Shown here: in pieces, positions 1-11,800 of the stretch
Layout of the letters: each line of letters begins with the position of its first letter
Numbering within the stretch: the first letter of the stretch is position 1
NCBI RefSeq assembly: GCF_017377505.1
Contig: NZ_JAFREN010000023.1
Location: 45,359 to 109,358, forward strand
DNA: 64,000 nt
Direction of reading: 5' to 3'
Source: Enterococcus sp. DIV0212c
GTDB taxonomy: Bacteria > Bacillota > Bacilli > Lactobacillales > Enterococcaceae
The notes under the pieces: model-generated
Seen by the model: the letters and a program-made list of their open reading frames with translations, nothing else
Told to the model about the DNA's origin: nothing
Database searches by the model: none
Translations under genes and position numbers: made by a program

Positions 1-1792
1 ATGCATACAATTCTTTGGCGAAATAGGCATGAGGAGTGTTTGAAATAACGGAAAATGTGGCAGTTTCATTATTTATATCTGTTTCAAAATTTGCAAATGT
101 ATAATTACTAAGACCAAAAAATTTGATTGTTTGATTCATTAATTTACTCGAGTTCAGTTTCTCTACTTCAATTGTTGCTTCATTATTTTTTTCTTTGATA
201 TGAACGTAGTGTCCACTATATTTATATTCATTCGATTCATTAGAAAATCCAACTGTGTAGACACCATTGGGAACATTGTAAAAATGAATATTTTCTTGAT
301 CAATCTCAACTTCTTGGATCACATGGCTGCCTTCTTTAAGTTTCAGTGTTTCTCCCTTTAAAATATTGATATCATCAATTGCTAAATGAATCTCAATGTC
401 TCCTTCTAATCCCAGAGGAGCGATATCTTTATTGTTGACGAGTTCAAAGTTTGAATTCATGAGAATAGTTGGATCTACAAGTTTACGTGCATTAGCCAAT
501 TGATTTGATGGTACAATATTAACCAATGATGCGACCGCTTCGTAGTTTTGATAACGATTGATCTCGTCTTGAAAATTACTAGTTTGGATTTCCCACTTAT
601 TTAATGCAGGAGTAAAATCTAAACCAGTTGTTTCACTATAATATTTATTCATCAAGTCAGAAAATAAAATAGTCTCTTTTTTGACATCTGGTTGCAGCAC
701 TAACTTTCTATATCCTTGATATAGTTTCGCATATGTATTTGTTCCAGCTTTTTGCTTTAACATTGTTAATAGAACTAATTGACTCCGTAAATCAAGCGCA
801 GAGTAACCTTCCCCATTAACAACCGTTCTCTGATATAAATTATTATCTACTACTTCTCTTTTACCGTTATTAAATAACCAGCTAAACCGATCTGCTTCTT
901 TTCCATACTGATCATATTGATATTGAGCCGCTAATAAATTATTTGATACTTCTCCAGTAGATATCCCTCTATTTCTGAAATCTGCTTGGTAGCCATGTGC
1001 GATTTCATGGAGTGCCCCCCAACTGATTTTGTTCAGCCACAAGGTTGTATTATTTTTAGAATTAGCTGTCCAAATTGGGCCATAATAAGCACCACCAGCG
1101 CCATGGGTATCAGCTTTTAAAAAGTAACGATTTTTTGATTGTTGATTTTCATACGATGAATTATCTAAACCAATATACCGATCATATGTATCAAATATGT
1201 TTTCATAGTGATCAATCAGCTCGTCAATAGAAGCAAAATCTTTTGAGTTTCTCAGTAATTCTTTGTCTATTTTTGGTAAAAAAAGCTGAAATTTTTTTGA
1301 CTTAATCAACGCAAACTCACTATCCAATTGATCCCAGATATTGAAAAATTTAGCTTCGTTTCCTTTCTTTTCATATATCGGTAATAATTTTTGAGTTGTA
1401 TCATTTTCAACTTGAAATTCGATCGTTGGATTCACGTTACCAAAGGGTGTATCCACAAAAGGAACTGTTACAGTTTCACTGGAAATTTCAGTCCATTCAG
1501 TTCCTACACTTACGGATTTTTCTTCCTTTGAATCATTAGATAAGAGACGAACGGTTAATTTATTTTTTATTTCTGGATTTGTTTGCCTAATCTTTAAAAT
1601 AGTGTTTTTAGCTAATACAAAGTCCAAATCTTGGCGATCATGATTTTTTCCTTTAGAAATTCCTGCTTTAAATAACCAGATAGGTTCCTCAATACTTCTA
1701 ATTTCCTTTTCTTTCACTTCAGCGACCACTACTGGGCTTGTTGAAAATAGTCCAATTAGTAAAATGATGCTAATAATTATTTTTTGTTTCAC
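1..1792 (-). CDS. M60/enhancin-like surface metallopeptidase, locus A (C-terminus outside window)
   Basis: 597 codons are visible and the frame runs off the left edge. The start is GTG (1790-1792) behind AAGGGGAAA, followed by a signal peptide (cleavage near VVVA). Residues 262-266 read HEIAH, the HExxH zinc motif of M60 (enhancin/mucinase-like) peptidases, with a downstream Glu in TGEVSNN as the likely third ligand. A carbohydrate-binding-like region follows. It is closely similar along its visible length to the complete paralogue at 27992-30724, which ends in a WxL domain, so the missing part probably carries a WxL wall anchor too (inference). It probably cleaves host glycoproteins at the cell surface. 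It lies downstream of the locus A winged-helix regulator, after a probable terminator. Confidence 0.85.
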   Translation of the reverse strand, partial: MKQKIIISIILLIGLFSTSPVVVAEVKEKEIRSIEEPIWLFKAGISKGKNHDRQDLDFVLAKNTILKIRQTNPEIKNKLTVRLLSNDSKEEKSVSVGTEWTEISSETVTVPFVDTPFGNVNPTIEFQVENDTTQKLLPIYEKKGNEAKFFNIWDQLDSEFALIKSKKFQLFLPKIDKELLRNSKDFASIDELIDHYENIFDTYDRYIGLDNSSYENQQSKNRYFLKADTHGAGGAYYGPIWTANSKNNTTLWLNKISWGALHEIAHGYQADFRNRGISTGEVSNNLLAAQYQYDQYGKEADRFSWLFNNGKREVVDNNLYQRTVVNGEGYSALDLRSQLVLLTMLKQKAGTNTYAKLYQGYRKLVLQPDVKKETILFSDLMNKYYSETTGLDFTPALNKWEIQTSNFQDEINRYQNYEAVASLVNIVPSNQLANARKLVDPTILMNSNFELVNNKDIAPLGLEGDIEIHLAIDDINILKGETLKLKEGSHVIQEVEIDQENIHFYNVPNGVYTVGFSNESNEYKYSGHYVHIKEKNNEATIEVEKLNSSKLMNQTIKFFGLSNYTFANFETDINNETATFSVISNTPHAYFAKELYA

Positions 1793-1872
1793 TTACTTTC
1801 CCCTTCGCGAATGCTTTGGATAAGATTTAACCTAAGTTTCCCTATCTATTAACATAATTCTTGTTTATTATT

Positions 1873-1920
1873 GAAAAAGAAAGAGTAAGATAAACGTAAT
1901 CAGATATACTACTCTTCTTT
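1873..1920 (-). terminator. probable terminator after the locus A winged-helix regulator
   Basis: An imperfect inverted repeat (1876-1887 with 1910-1920) gives an 11-bp stem with one bulge. On the minus strand it is followed by TTTTTC. It sits just past the stop of the regulator gene. Confidence 0.5.
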
Positions 1921-1941
1921 ATCAACTATTCTTATCTTTAC

Positions 1942-2622
1942 TTATATATCGAGCATATAGCCTCTTGAACGGACTGTTTTAATAAATCTTGGTCTTGCCT
2001 TATTCTTTTCGATCTTATTTCTTAAATGAAAAATAACATTAGCGATACGATAGTTGTGATTGTTTAAGCTATATTCTGAATTCCACAAATGTTCTTTGAA
2101 TTTCTTGTATGAAATAGCTACAGAGGGATTATTATATAATATCTCTAGTGCTTGATATTCTTTTTTAGTCAAATTTATTTCTCGATCTCCATCAATTATT
2201 ACACTTAAGTTTCCTGGATTTAATTCTAAACTCGTTTTTTTCATTGTTTTTTCTTTACTTGTCAGTTGTTCATCTGATTGATTCACCAATAGGTTCGTAA
2301 GTGTGTGGAAAAGTTCTTCTGTATTCGTTTCTTCTGAAAAACAAATTTTTACACCCAGTTGCAAATAAACAACATTCGCATCAGAGCCGCCACCAGTTGA
2401 GTGTAAATAAATAGGGAGGTCAAAGCGTTGTGTCAATTCCATCAACCAACAACATGTTATAGGCATCGTACTTTCTTCTATAACAATAGCTGTCATTTTC
2501 TCTTCGTTTTCTAGAAGTTTGTCTATTTCAATTGGAGAGACCTCCCAACCTTTTTCCTTTAAATAGTCAATATGCGAATTTTCTTTTGAATCATCTTCAG
2601 TTAAAAATTTAATTTTGTACAT
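1942..2622 (-). CDS. Orphan winged-helix response-regulator-like protein, locus A
   Basis: 226 residues. The C-terminal ~100 residues form an OmpR/PhoB-type winged helix (LTKKEYQALEIL near its start, RSRGYML at the end), so it probably binds DNA. The N-terminal ~110 residues resemble a receiver domain, but the usual phospho-acceptor Asp position is Glu (IVIEESTMP), so phosphorylation is unlikely. A Cys-Cys-Trp motif (TCCWLMEL) is shared with the locus B paralogue. I chose the ATG at 2622 (MYKI), which matches the MYTIG starts of both paralogues and has GGAGG upstream; a TTG at 2637 lies inside the ribosome site. Each surface locus carries one such gene, so a local regulatory role is likely. 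The signal is unknown. Confidence 0.8.
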   Translation of the reverse strand: MYKIKFLTEDDSKENSHIDYLKEKGWEVSPIEIDKLLENEEKMTAIVIEESTMPITCCWLMELTQRFDLPIYLHSTGGGSDANVVYLQLGVKICFSEETNTEELFHTLTNLLVNQSDEQLTSKEKTMKKTSLELNPGNLSVIIDGDREINLTKKEYQALEILYNNPSVAISYKKFKEHLWNSEYSLNNHNYRIANVIFHLRNKIEKNKARPRFIKTVRSRGYMLDI

Positions 2623-2821
2623 CATTATCTCCTCCAAATGTATTGTTATCTATGTAGGTATTATTTTGTTCAATAAAACTTTTTAATTGTTTATCCAAAT
2701 AATTTTAACTGAATTTTTTATGTTTTTTATAAGGTACACGAGGCAAAAACTAGCGTTTTAACCTCGCTTCCCTATAAATTTGAATGCTAAAATATAAACA
2801 TTCTCGCTTTATTTCAATTTA

Positions 2822-5800
2822 CTATTGCTTTGGTACATCTTCCAAGATCCATGTTACGCTGCCTTTGTAATTCCCAAGATAATTCGATTGGTTAACAGTA
2901 TAATGAAGTCCTTGTTCATCCGTCCATTTTTCAGATATCGACGTGACTTCATTTGCTTCATCACTTGCGCCACTTTCAATAAGGACTTTTTGCCCCGTTA
3001 CAATAGTATTTCCAGTACCTTTATCATCAACATAATGATACTCTCCCACAAGTTTTCTTTTTCCTGAAACCAATTCACTTGGCAGAATACTTAGCTGCCA
3101 ATTCCCTTTACCACGATTATCAAAGACAGAAGCATGCCCTCCTGTTGGTTTAACAGGTTTTCTATGGTTACTTTTTGATGAGATTGAAAATGATAGTTTG
3201 TCTGGGATACTGTTTAGTTTCAATTCTGGGATCTTACTGTTCACCGTAATTACGTTATTTGGATTTTGATCCGCTTTGTCTAAGACCACAGTGTATGCTG
3301 TTCCTTTTTTATGAGGGATTTCTACATTTTTATCTGCTTTCCCTTCATAAAGAATGGTCCCTTCAGGATTTTTGATGGTATAAATATGGTCATTATGAAG
3401 CAACTGTGGTTTCCCTGTTGCTGAATACACATGTAACAAGAAATAGCTGCTAGACTTTGCATCAAATGGTCGGATCACTGATTCATCCGCCTTAATATTA
3501 ATTACTTCACTTCCTCTTAATGTAAGTCCCTCAACGAAGGTCTCTTGATAATCGGATAGTTCCGCACTTATTAAAAAGCTTGGTACTTGAGCTGAGTTAT
3601 ACGTTAACTGATTATGATTAATGGTAAATCCTTTCATGTTGTCTCTGAATATTGGTACCTGACCAACAAGTTTATTATGAGCTACACTCAACCAACTAAG
3701 CTTTGGTAGTGCCGCTAGCCCTTCTGGGATTGATCCTGTTAAGCCGTTATTTACTAGATACAGTGTTTCCAGATTGCTAAGATTGCCTAAACTTTCTGGA
3801 ATCTCTCCAGTAAAGGTATTCCCATAAATTCTTAAATCTTTCAATTTTGTTAAATTCCCTAATTCATTTGGAAGGCTGCCAACCATTTTTGCGTCCATTA
3901 ACAAAAGATCTGTTAGATTCTTTAGAGCATCAATATTTTTGGGAACACGTTGACCTTCAGTAACTTTACTAGGAAAACCTGGATTGATTAACGTAATGGC
4001 AGCTAAATCAGATAAATAAACATCTTGATCAATTTGTTTGGGTCTCAGTTGCTTATTTATTTCATTAATAATCCACGATTGATTTTCAAAGAATTCAGAG
4101 GTAATAATCTCTAATTCAACAGGTGTTACATTAAATACATTTTTTGGATTTTTATCTGCCTGATCCAAAATTACTGTATAGATAGCGCCTTTTTTATGTC
4201 GGAAAGAGACATTCTTGTCAGCCTTTCCTTCATAAACAACACCTTCTTGCGTTTTGATGGTATAAATATGGTCATCATATAACTGCTCCACATTTTCTCC
4301 ATTCAGTGCATGGAGATTGAAATAACTAGATACCTCGGAATCAAAAGGTCTAATCGTTGGTTCGCCTTCTTTGATTTCGATTGTTTCATTTCCTTGCAAC
4401 GAAAGAGTACTTATAAATGTTGATGTGAAAATTGCAGTTGTCGCACTGTGGATATAGCTTGGTATTTCGTTTGAATTATCGGTTATTTGATTATTATTAA
4501 TAGAAAGTATTTTCATTTTTTCACGTAATTTTGGTAGTTGTCCTACAAGCTGATTCCCATTTAGGAAAAGTGTATGCAACTTAGATAACTTAGCTAATCC
4601 TTCTGGAATTGTTCCTGTTAGCCCGTTATTTGAAAGCAATAATGTTTCCATCTCACTAAGATTTTCTAAGCTTTCAGGAATTTCCCCTGTAAAGTTATTT
4701 CCAAAAATTCGTAAATCTTGCATGTTTGTTAAATCACCTAATTCTTTCGGTAACTTCCCACTCATTTTTGCATTCGATAACAAAAGTATCTTTAGGTTTT
4801 TTAGAGCACTAATATTTTTTGGAATAAACTGACCTTCGGTAACCGTGCTGTTTGAACCTGGATTAATTACAGTGATCTCTTCTAAATCTGACAGATAAAC
4901 ATCATGATCAATTTTCTTCGGTTGTAACTGATCATTGATGTTATCAATAATCCATGATTGATTTTCAAAGAATTCAGATTTGACTGGCTCTATATCTACC
5001 GACTTAATCTTAACTATATTATTTGGATTTTGATCGGCTTTGTCTAATACCACGGTGTAGGTTGTTTCTTTTTTATGAGGAATTTCTACATTTTCATCTG
5101 CTTTCCCTTCATAAAGCACCATTCCTTCTTGATTTTTGATGGTATAAATATGCTCATCATAGAGCGTTTGCGACTTTCCTTCTGTTTGAGTCGCATGTAA
5201 ATCGAAATAGGTAGGGGATGCTGAATCAAACGGTCGAATAACTGGATCATGTGCCTTAACCGTAAGTGAGTCCTTCCCTTTTAATGTGAGTCCTTCAATA
5301 AAGGTATTTTTATAATCGAAATTTTCCGCACTTGTTATAAAGCTTGGTACTTGGGCAGAATTATACGTTAATTGCGTATTATTAATGTATAATGCTTTCA
5401 TGTTTTCTCTAAATGTTGGTACCTGACCAACAAACTTATTAGCAATTAAAGCCATCCACTCAAGATTTGGTAGCGCAGCTAGCTCTTCTGGGATTGTTCC
5501 TGTTAAATTACTATTTACTAGATATAGCTGCCTTAACTCACTAAGATTACCCAAACTTTCTGGAATCCCTCCAGTGAAGGTATTCCCCATGAGTTTTAAA
5601 TTTTTCAGTTTTGTTAAATTCCCTATTTCCGTTGGAAGGCTACCAACCATTTTTGCCTCCATTAATATAAGATCTGTTAGATTTGTTAGGGCATCAATAT
5701 TTTGGGGAATGAACTGACCTTTGGTACCTTTACTAGACATACCTGTATCGATCGTAGTAATTTCGGCAAGATCCGATAAATAAACATCTTGATCAATTTG

Positions 5801-8800
5801 TTTTGGATTCAGTTGCTTGTTTACTTCATCAATAATCCATGATTGATTTTCAAAGAATTCAGAGGTGATAACTTCTAATTCAACAGGTGTTACTTTAAAT
5901 ACATTTTTTGGATTTTTATCTGCTTTATCCAAAATAACCGTATAGTCTGCGCCTTTTTTATGTTGGAAAGAGACATTCTTATCAGCCTTTCCTTCATAAA
6001 CAACACCCTCTTGCGTTTTGATGGTATAAATGTGGTCATCATATAACTGCTCCACATTTGATCCTTTTAGGGCATGGAGATTGAAATAACTAGATGACGC
6101 AGAATCAAATGGTCGAATGGTTAGTTCTCCTGCTTTGATATTGATTGCTTTATTTCCTTGAAGCGATAGACCACTGATAAAAGTGTTCCCTATTCCTAAA
6201 TTCGTTGCACTTTCCATAAAGCTTGGTACTTTTTCAGCATTATAGGTTAATTGCGTATTACCCACTTGGATAGTTTTGAAATTCTCACCAAAGTCTGGGA
6301 TTTGTCCAACTAATTTATTTTTCTCTAGATAGAGGCTATGGAGTTTAGGTAACGTTGCTAATCCACTAGGAATTGTTCCCGTTAAACCATTTTCATCTAA
6401 AATTAAATTCTCTACCTCTTTTAAATTCGTAAAGCTTTCTGGAATACCACCTGTAAAGGTATTATTGAAAATTCGTAAATCTTTCATTTTTGTTAAACTA
6501 CCAAGTTCTTTTGGTAATGAGCCAGTCATTAGCGTATTTCTTAAATAGAGTAATTCTAGGTTTTTTAGGGCGTTAATATTTTTTGGAATATGCTGTCCAT
6601 TGAATGGTCGTTTAGCATCTGTATTAACTTGTTTGATTTTTTCCAAATCAGACATATAAACATCCACATCGATTTTCTTTGGTTTCAATTGGTCATTGAT
6701 ATTATTAATGATCCATGATTGGTTTTCAAAGAAGTTTGAGGTTACCAAATCAGATTCTACAGATTTAATCGTAAATACATTCTTTGGATTTTGCTCCGCT
6801 TTATCCAGTATCACGGTGTAATTTGCACCACTTTTATGAGTGAAAGAGACATTTTCATTTGCTTTCCCTTCATAAACAATTTCATCCTTGTTTTTAATGG
6901 TGTAAATATGGTCATCATATAATGACTGTTTCCCTTTTGTTGCTGAATAAGCGTGTAGATCAAAATAGCTATTCGCTGACTTATCAAACGGGCTGATCGT
7001 ATACCCTGCTTGAACTTGTATTTGTCCATTTCCTTTTAGAGACAGTGTACTAATAAAGGTTTCAGCTATTCCTAAATTCGTTGCACTTTCCATAAAGCTT
7101 GGTACTTTTTCAGCATTATAGGTTAATTGCGTATTCCCCACTTGGATAGTTTTGAAATTCTCACCAAAGTCTGGGATTTGTCCAACTAATTTATTTTTCT
7201 CTAGATAGAGGCTATTGAGTTTAGGTAATGCTCCTAATCCACTAGGAATTGTTCCCGTTAAACCATTTTCATCCAAAATTAAATTCTCTACCTCTTTTAA
7301 ATTCGTAAAGCTTTCTGGAATACCACCTGTAAAGGTATTATTGAAAATTCGTAAATCTTTCATTTTTGTTAAACTACCAAGTTCTTTTGGTAATGAGCCA
7401 GTCATTAGCGTATTTCTTAAATAAAGTAGTTCTAGGTTTTTTAGGGCGTTAATATTTTTTGGAATATGCTGTCCATTAAATGGTCGTTTAGCATCTGTAT
7501 TGACTTGTTTGATTTTCTCTAAATCTTCTGGATACACATCCACATCGATTTTCTTTGGTTTTAATTGGTCATTGATGTTATTGATAATCCAAGATTGATT
7601 TTCAAAGAAAGCAGACGTAATAATTGCTATCTCAACGGGCGTTACCTTAAATACATTTTTTGGATTTTTATCTGCTTTATCCAATATTACTGTATAAACT
7701 GCGCCTTTTTCATGTTGGAAAGAGACATTCTTACCTGCTTTTCCTTCATAAACAACACCATTTTGCGTTTTGATAGTATAAATATGGTCATCATATAACT
7801 GCTCCACATTTGCTCCTTTTAGGGCATGAAGGTTGAAATAACTAGAAGACGCAGAATCAAATGGTCGAATCGTTGACTCGCCTTCTTTGATATTAATTTT
7901 CTCATTTCCATTCAATGAAAGACCAGCTATAAATGTTGATGTAGTCATATTATGCTGTGCACTCTGTATAAAACTAGGCACTTCATTTGAGTTATACGTT
8001 ATTTGGTTGTTATGACTATAAAATGTAATCATATTATCACGGAATTTTGGCAGTTGTCCTACAAATTTATTACCATTCAAGTAAATTGAATGCATATTAG
8101 GCAACGTAGTCAGCACTTCTGGTACTGTTCCTGTTAAAAGATTATTTGAAACCAACAAGTATCTTAGTTCTTTAAGATTTCCTAAACTCTCTGGAATTTC
8201 ACCTGTCAAGCTATTATCAAAAACTCGTAAATCTTTCATTTTCGTTAATTCGCCGAGTTCTACTGGCAATGAACCGCTTATTTCAGCATTGCTTAAATAT
8301 AATACTTCAAGATTTTTAAGTGCTTTGATATTTTTTGGAATATGCTGCCCTTTGAAAGGTCGTTTAGCATCTGTATGGACTTGTGTGATTTTCTCTAAAT
8401 CTTCTGGATACACATCGACATCTATTTTTTGGGGTTTCAATTGATCATTGATGTTATCAATGATCCATGATTGATTTTCAAAGAAGGCAGACGTAATTAC
8501 TGCTATCTCAACGGGAGTTACCTTAAATACATTTTTTGGATTTTTATCTGCTTTATCCAATATTACTGTATAGATTGCACCTTTTTTATGTTGGAAAGAG
8601 ACATTCTTACCTGCTTTTCCTTCATAAACAACGCCATTTTGCGTTTTGATGGTATAAATGTGGTCATCATATAACTGCTCCGCATTTGATCCTTTTAGGG
8701 CATGGAGATTGAAATAACTAGTAGATTCGGAATCAAAGGGTCTAATCGTTGGTTCGCCTGCTTTGATTTCAATTTTTTCATTTCCTTTTAGCGATAGGCT

Positions 8801-11800
8801 ACTGATGAAAGTGTTCCCTATGCCTAAATTCGTTGCACTTTCCATAAAGCTTGGTACTTTTTCAGCATTATAGGTTAATTGCGTATTCCCTAATTGGAGA
8901 ATTTTGAAGTTCTCTCCAAAATCTGGGACTTGTCCAACTAATTTATTGTCATCTAGATATAGACTATGCAATTTTGGCAAAGTCTCTAGCCCAGTAGGAA
9001 TTGTTCCAGTTAAGCCATTTCCATCCAAGTATAAATATTCTATATTCTTTAATTTTGTCAGACTGTCTGGAATGCCACCTGTAAAGCTATTATCAAAAAT
9101 TCGTAAGTCTTTCATTTTTGTTAAATCGCCAAGTTCTACTGGCAATGAACCGCTCATTTTAGTATTTCTTAAATGCAATAATTCAAGATTTTTTAGAGCG
9201 TTGATATTTTTTGGAATATGCTGTCCATTGAATGGTCGTTTAGCATCTGTATTAACTTGTTTGATTTTATCTAAATCTTCTGGATAAACATCGACATCTA
9301 TTTTTTTGGGTTTCAATTGGTCATTCAGGTTATTAATAATCCATGATTGATTTTCAAAGAAGGCTGAGGTGATTAAATCATCATTTATTGTTTTAATCGT
9401 CAATACATTATTTGGATTTTGATCAGCCTGATCCAAAATTGCCGTATAGACCGAACCTTTTTTATGAGGAAATGACACATTTTTATTCGCCTTTCCTTCA
9501 TAAACAATGCCATCTTGATTTTTAATCGTATAAATATGGTCATCATATAACGACTCCGTAGTTCCGTTAGCTACTGCATGTAGATTGAAATAAGTAGAGG
9601 ATGTTGAATCAAATGGTCGTACCGTTAAATTGGATCCTTTGAGATTAATTTCTTTGTTCCCATTCAATGAAAGGTCCTCTAAAAAGGTTGTTGTCGTTTG
9701 ATTATTTTCTGTACTCTGGATAAAACTAGGCACTTTATTTGAGTTATGCGTTATTTGATTGTTATGAATATAAAATGAAGTCATATTGTCCTTGAATTTT
9801 GGCAATTGCCCTACAAGTTTATTATTATTTAAAAAAAGTATCGACAATTTAGGAAGTTTAGTCAGCACTTCTGGTACTGTTCCTGTTAATCCATTATGTG
9901 AAATGATCAAAATTTCTAATTCGCTAAGGTTTCCTAAACTTTCTGGAATTTCACCAGTAAAGGTATTTCCATTAATTCGTAGTTGTTTTAGCTTTGTTAA
10001 TTCTCCTAATTCTTTTGGAAGAACCCCAACCATTTTTCCATCTAACACTCTGAGAGATTCTAAATTCCTTAAATAACGTATATTTTTCGGGACTAACTGC
10101 CCCTTGTACTCATCTTCTTTTGGAAAAAGAGCGATTTCAGTAATTTTAATTAAATCTGATAGATAGAGATCTCTATTCATTGTCTTAGGTCTCAATTGAT
10201 ATTCTATTTCATCAACGATCCAAGCCTGATTTTCGAAAAAACTAGCCTTGACTATTTCGTCCACCACAGTAACAGGAACACTGATTATTTTGGTTAATTG
10301 AGGTATCAACTCACTTTGTATTTTTACATCTATATATTCCCTTCTGTTTCTATCAAATACTTTTTCTGCTACCAAACCAACAACTTTTACTTTATCCCCT
10401 GGAATATTACTCACTGTGTCTTTTAGTAGCTTATTTATATTTAAATCTTTTGTTGAACTACCAAGTATTGTTTTTGTGTCAACTGGTGTAGCAGAAATAG
10501 CAGGTGTTACCTCAGCAGATGCTGCACTTGATTCTGATTGAATGTCTGTCTGTCTTTGTGTAATATTATAAGTAGTGAGCGGTAGTTTAACCGTCCCAGT
10601 AGTCGAATTGAATAGTGATATGGCTTTACTTATATTAATTTTATCAACAGAAACCTCCATTCTAATTGTATTGGTTCCTAATTCTTCTAATAGTGTTTTA
10701 GGCAGAGTAATCTTTAATTTATTTGAACCAATAGACTCTACGTTCACCTGACTGGTGATTTCCGTGTCCTTATTGTTAAACAATTGAACTCTAGTCGAAT
10801 CTAAGCTTGTAAATACCTTTTCTTTGTCCTCTAAAATTACCGACAGAGAACTTGGGAAATTTTTTGAATACGTATTAATCAGGTTTTGTCTAACTGTATA
10901 ACTCGCAGTAAACGATTCTGTTTTCTTTCCTTCGACAGTTGGACTAGTATAAATTGGCTCTCCAATTGACTTTATACTTGGATCATATAGCAACATATGT
11001 GATATATAATTATTCGATGGGCTATATGTTCCAATTACTAGAGGATTCTTATTGTCAAATACATACGTATATAAATTTTGAGATACACCTTTGCCCGTTT
11101 TTTGGTGGGTCGTTCTAAGTGTCGTTCTAGAATTGAAATCACTACTATTACCTGTATCAATATAAGCGCCGTTGAATACAAGACTACTATTGTCATAAGT
11201 TTGTAGATAAACTTTTTTTATTCCTTCTACTCCAATACTATCAAAACCAAATGTACCATTCGGATTTCTATAGTTCTCATTAATAATTAGATTAGAAAGT
11301 TCAACATAAATATTCTCAACAGGTGTTTTTGTATCTGTATAAACAAGCTGGTAAGAAGTTGTACCATATCCAGCAGCCTTGTCACCAGAGATGAAAGTTT
11401 GGCTGAGTCCCCCGCCATTGAATACTTGATTCTTGAAGAAATCCGCATTTATACCACTTCCCCCCGTAATATGACTAATTTTTAAAGAAAGGGAACGATT
11501 ATTATACTTACCCATATTATTGTAATAAAAATAGGTACCAGCTCCATATTTTATAGGTGTTGAATATTTTCCAAAATAGAGTGACCCATCATTCTTTTTG
11601 ATATCAGCTAAAGGGAAATTCCCTTGATAAACTGCCTTGATTGTTGGTTTATCTGGATTGAAGATGGAGCCAGTTGATATACTACCGTCTGGAGCTACTA
11701 CAGCAAAGCAATCTCCGACCTTCACGTCCTCCTCCGCCTGTACTGTCATTGATTTTAATACAAAGAAACTACTAAAGAGAAGACAAAAAAGTAGTTTAAA

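Noticed and set aside
2742..2769. Short hairpin CGAGG...CCTCG upstream of the locus A regulator
   Set aside because: Only two 5-bp stems with an internal loop and no U-tract; too weak to call a terminator.
6811..7029. Frames opposite or out of phase with the giant LRR gene
   Set aside because: Explained as shadows of repeated coding DNA; the same shadow recurs in several modules.
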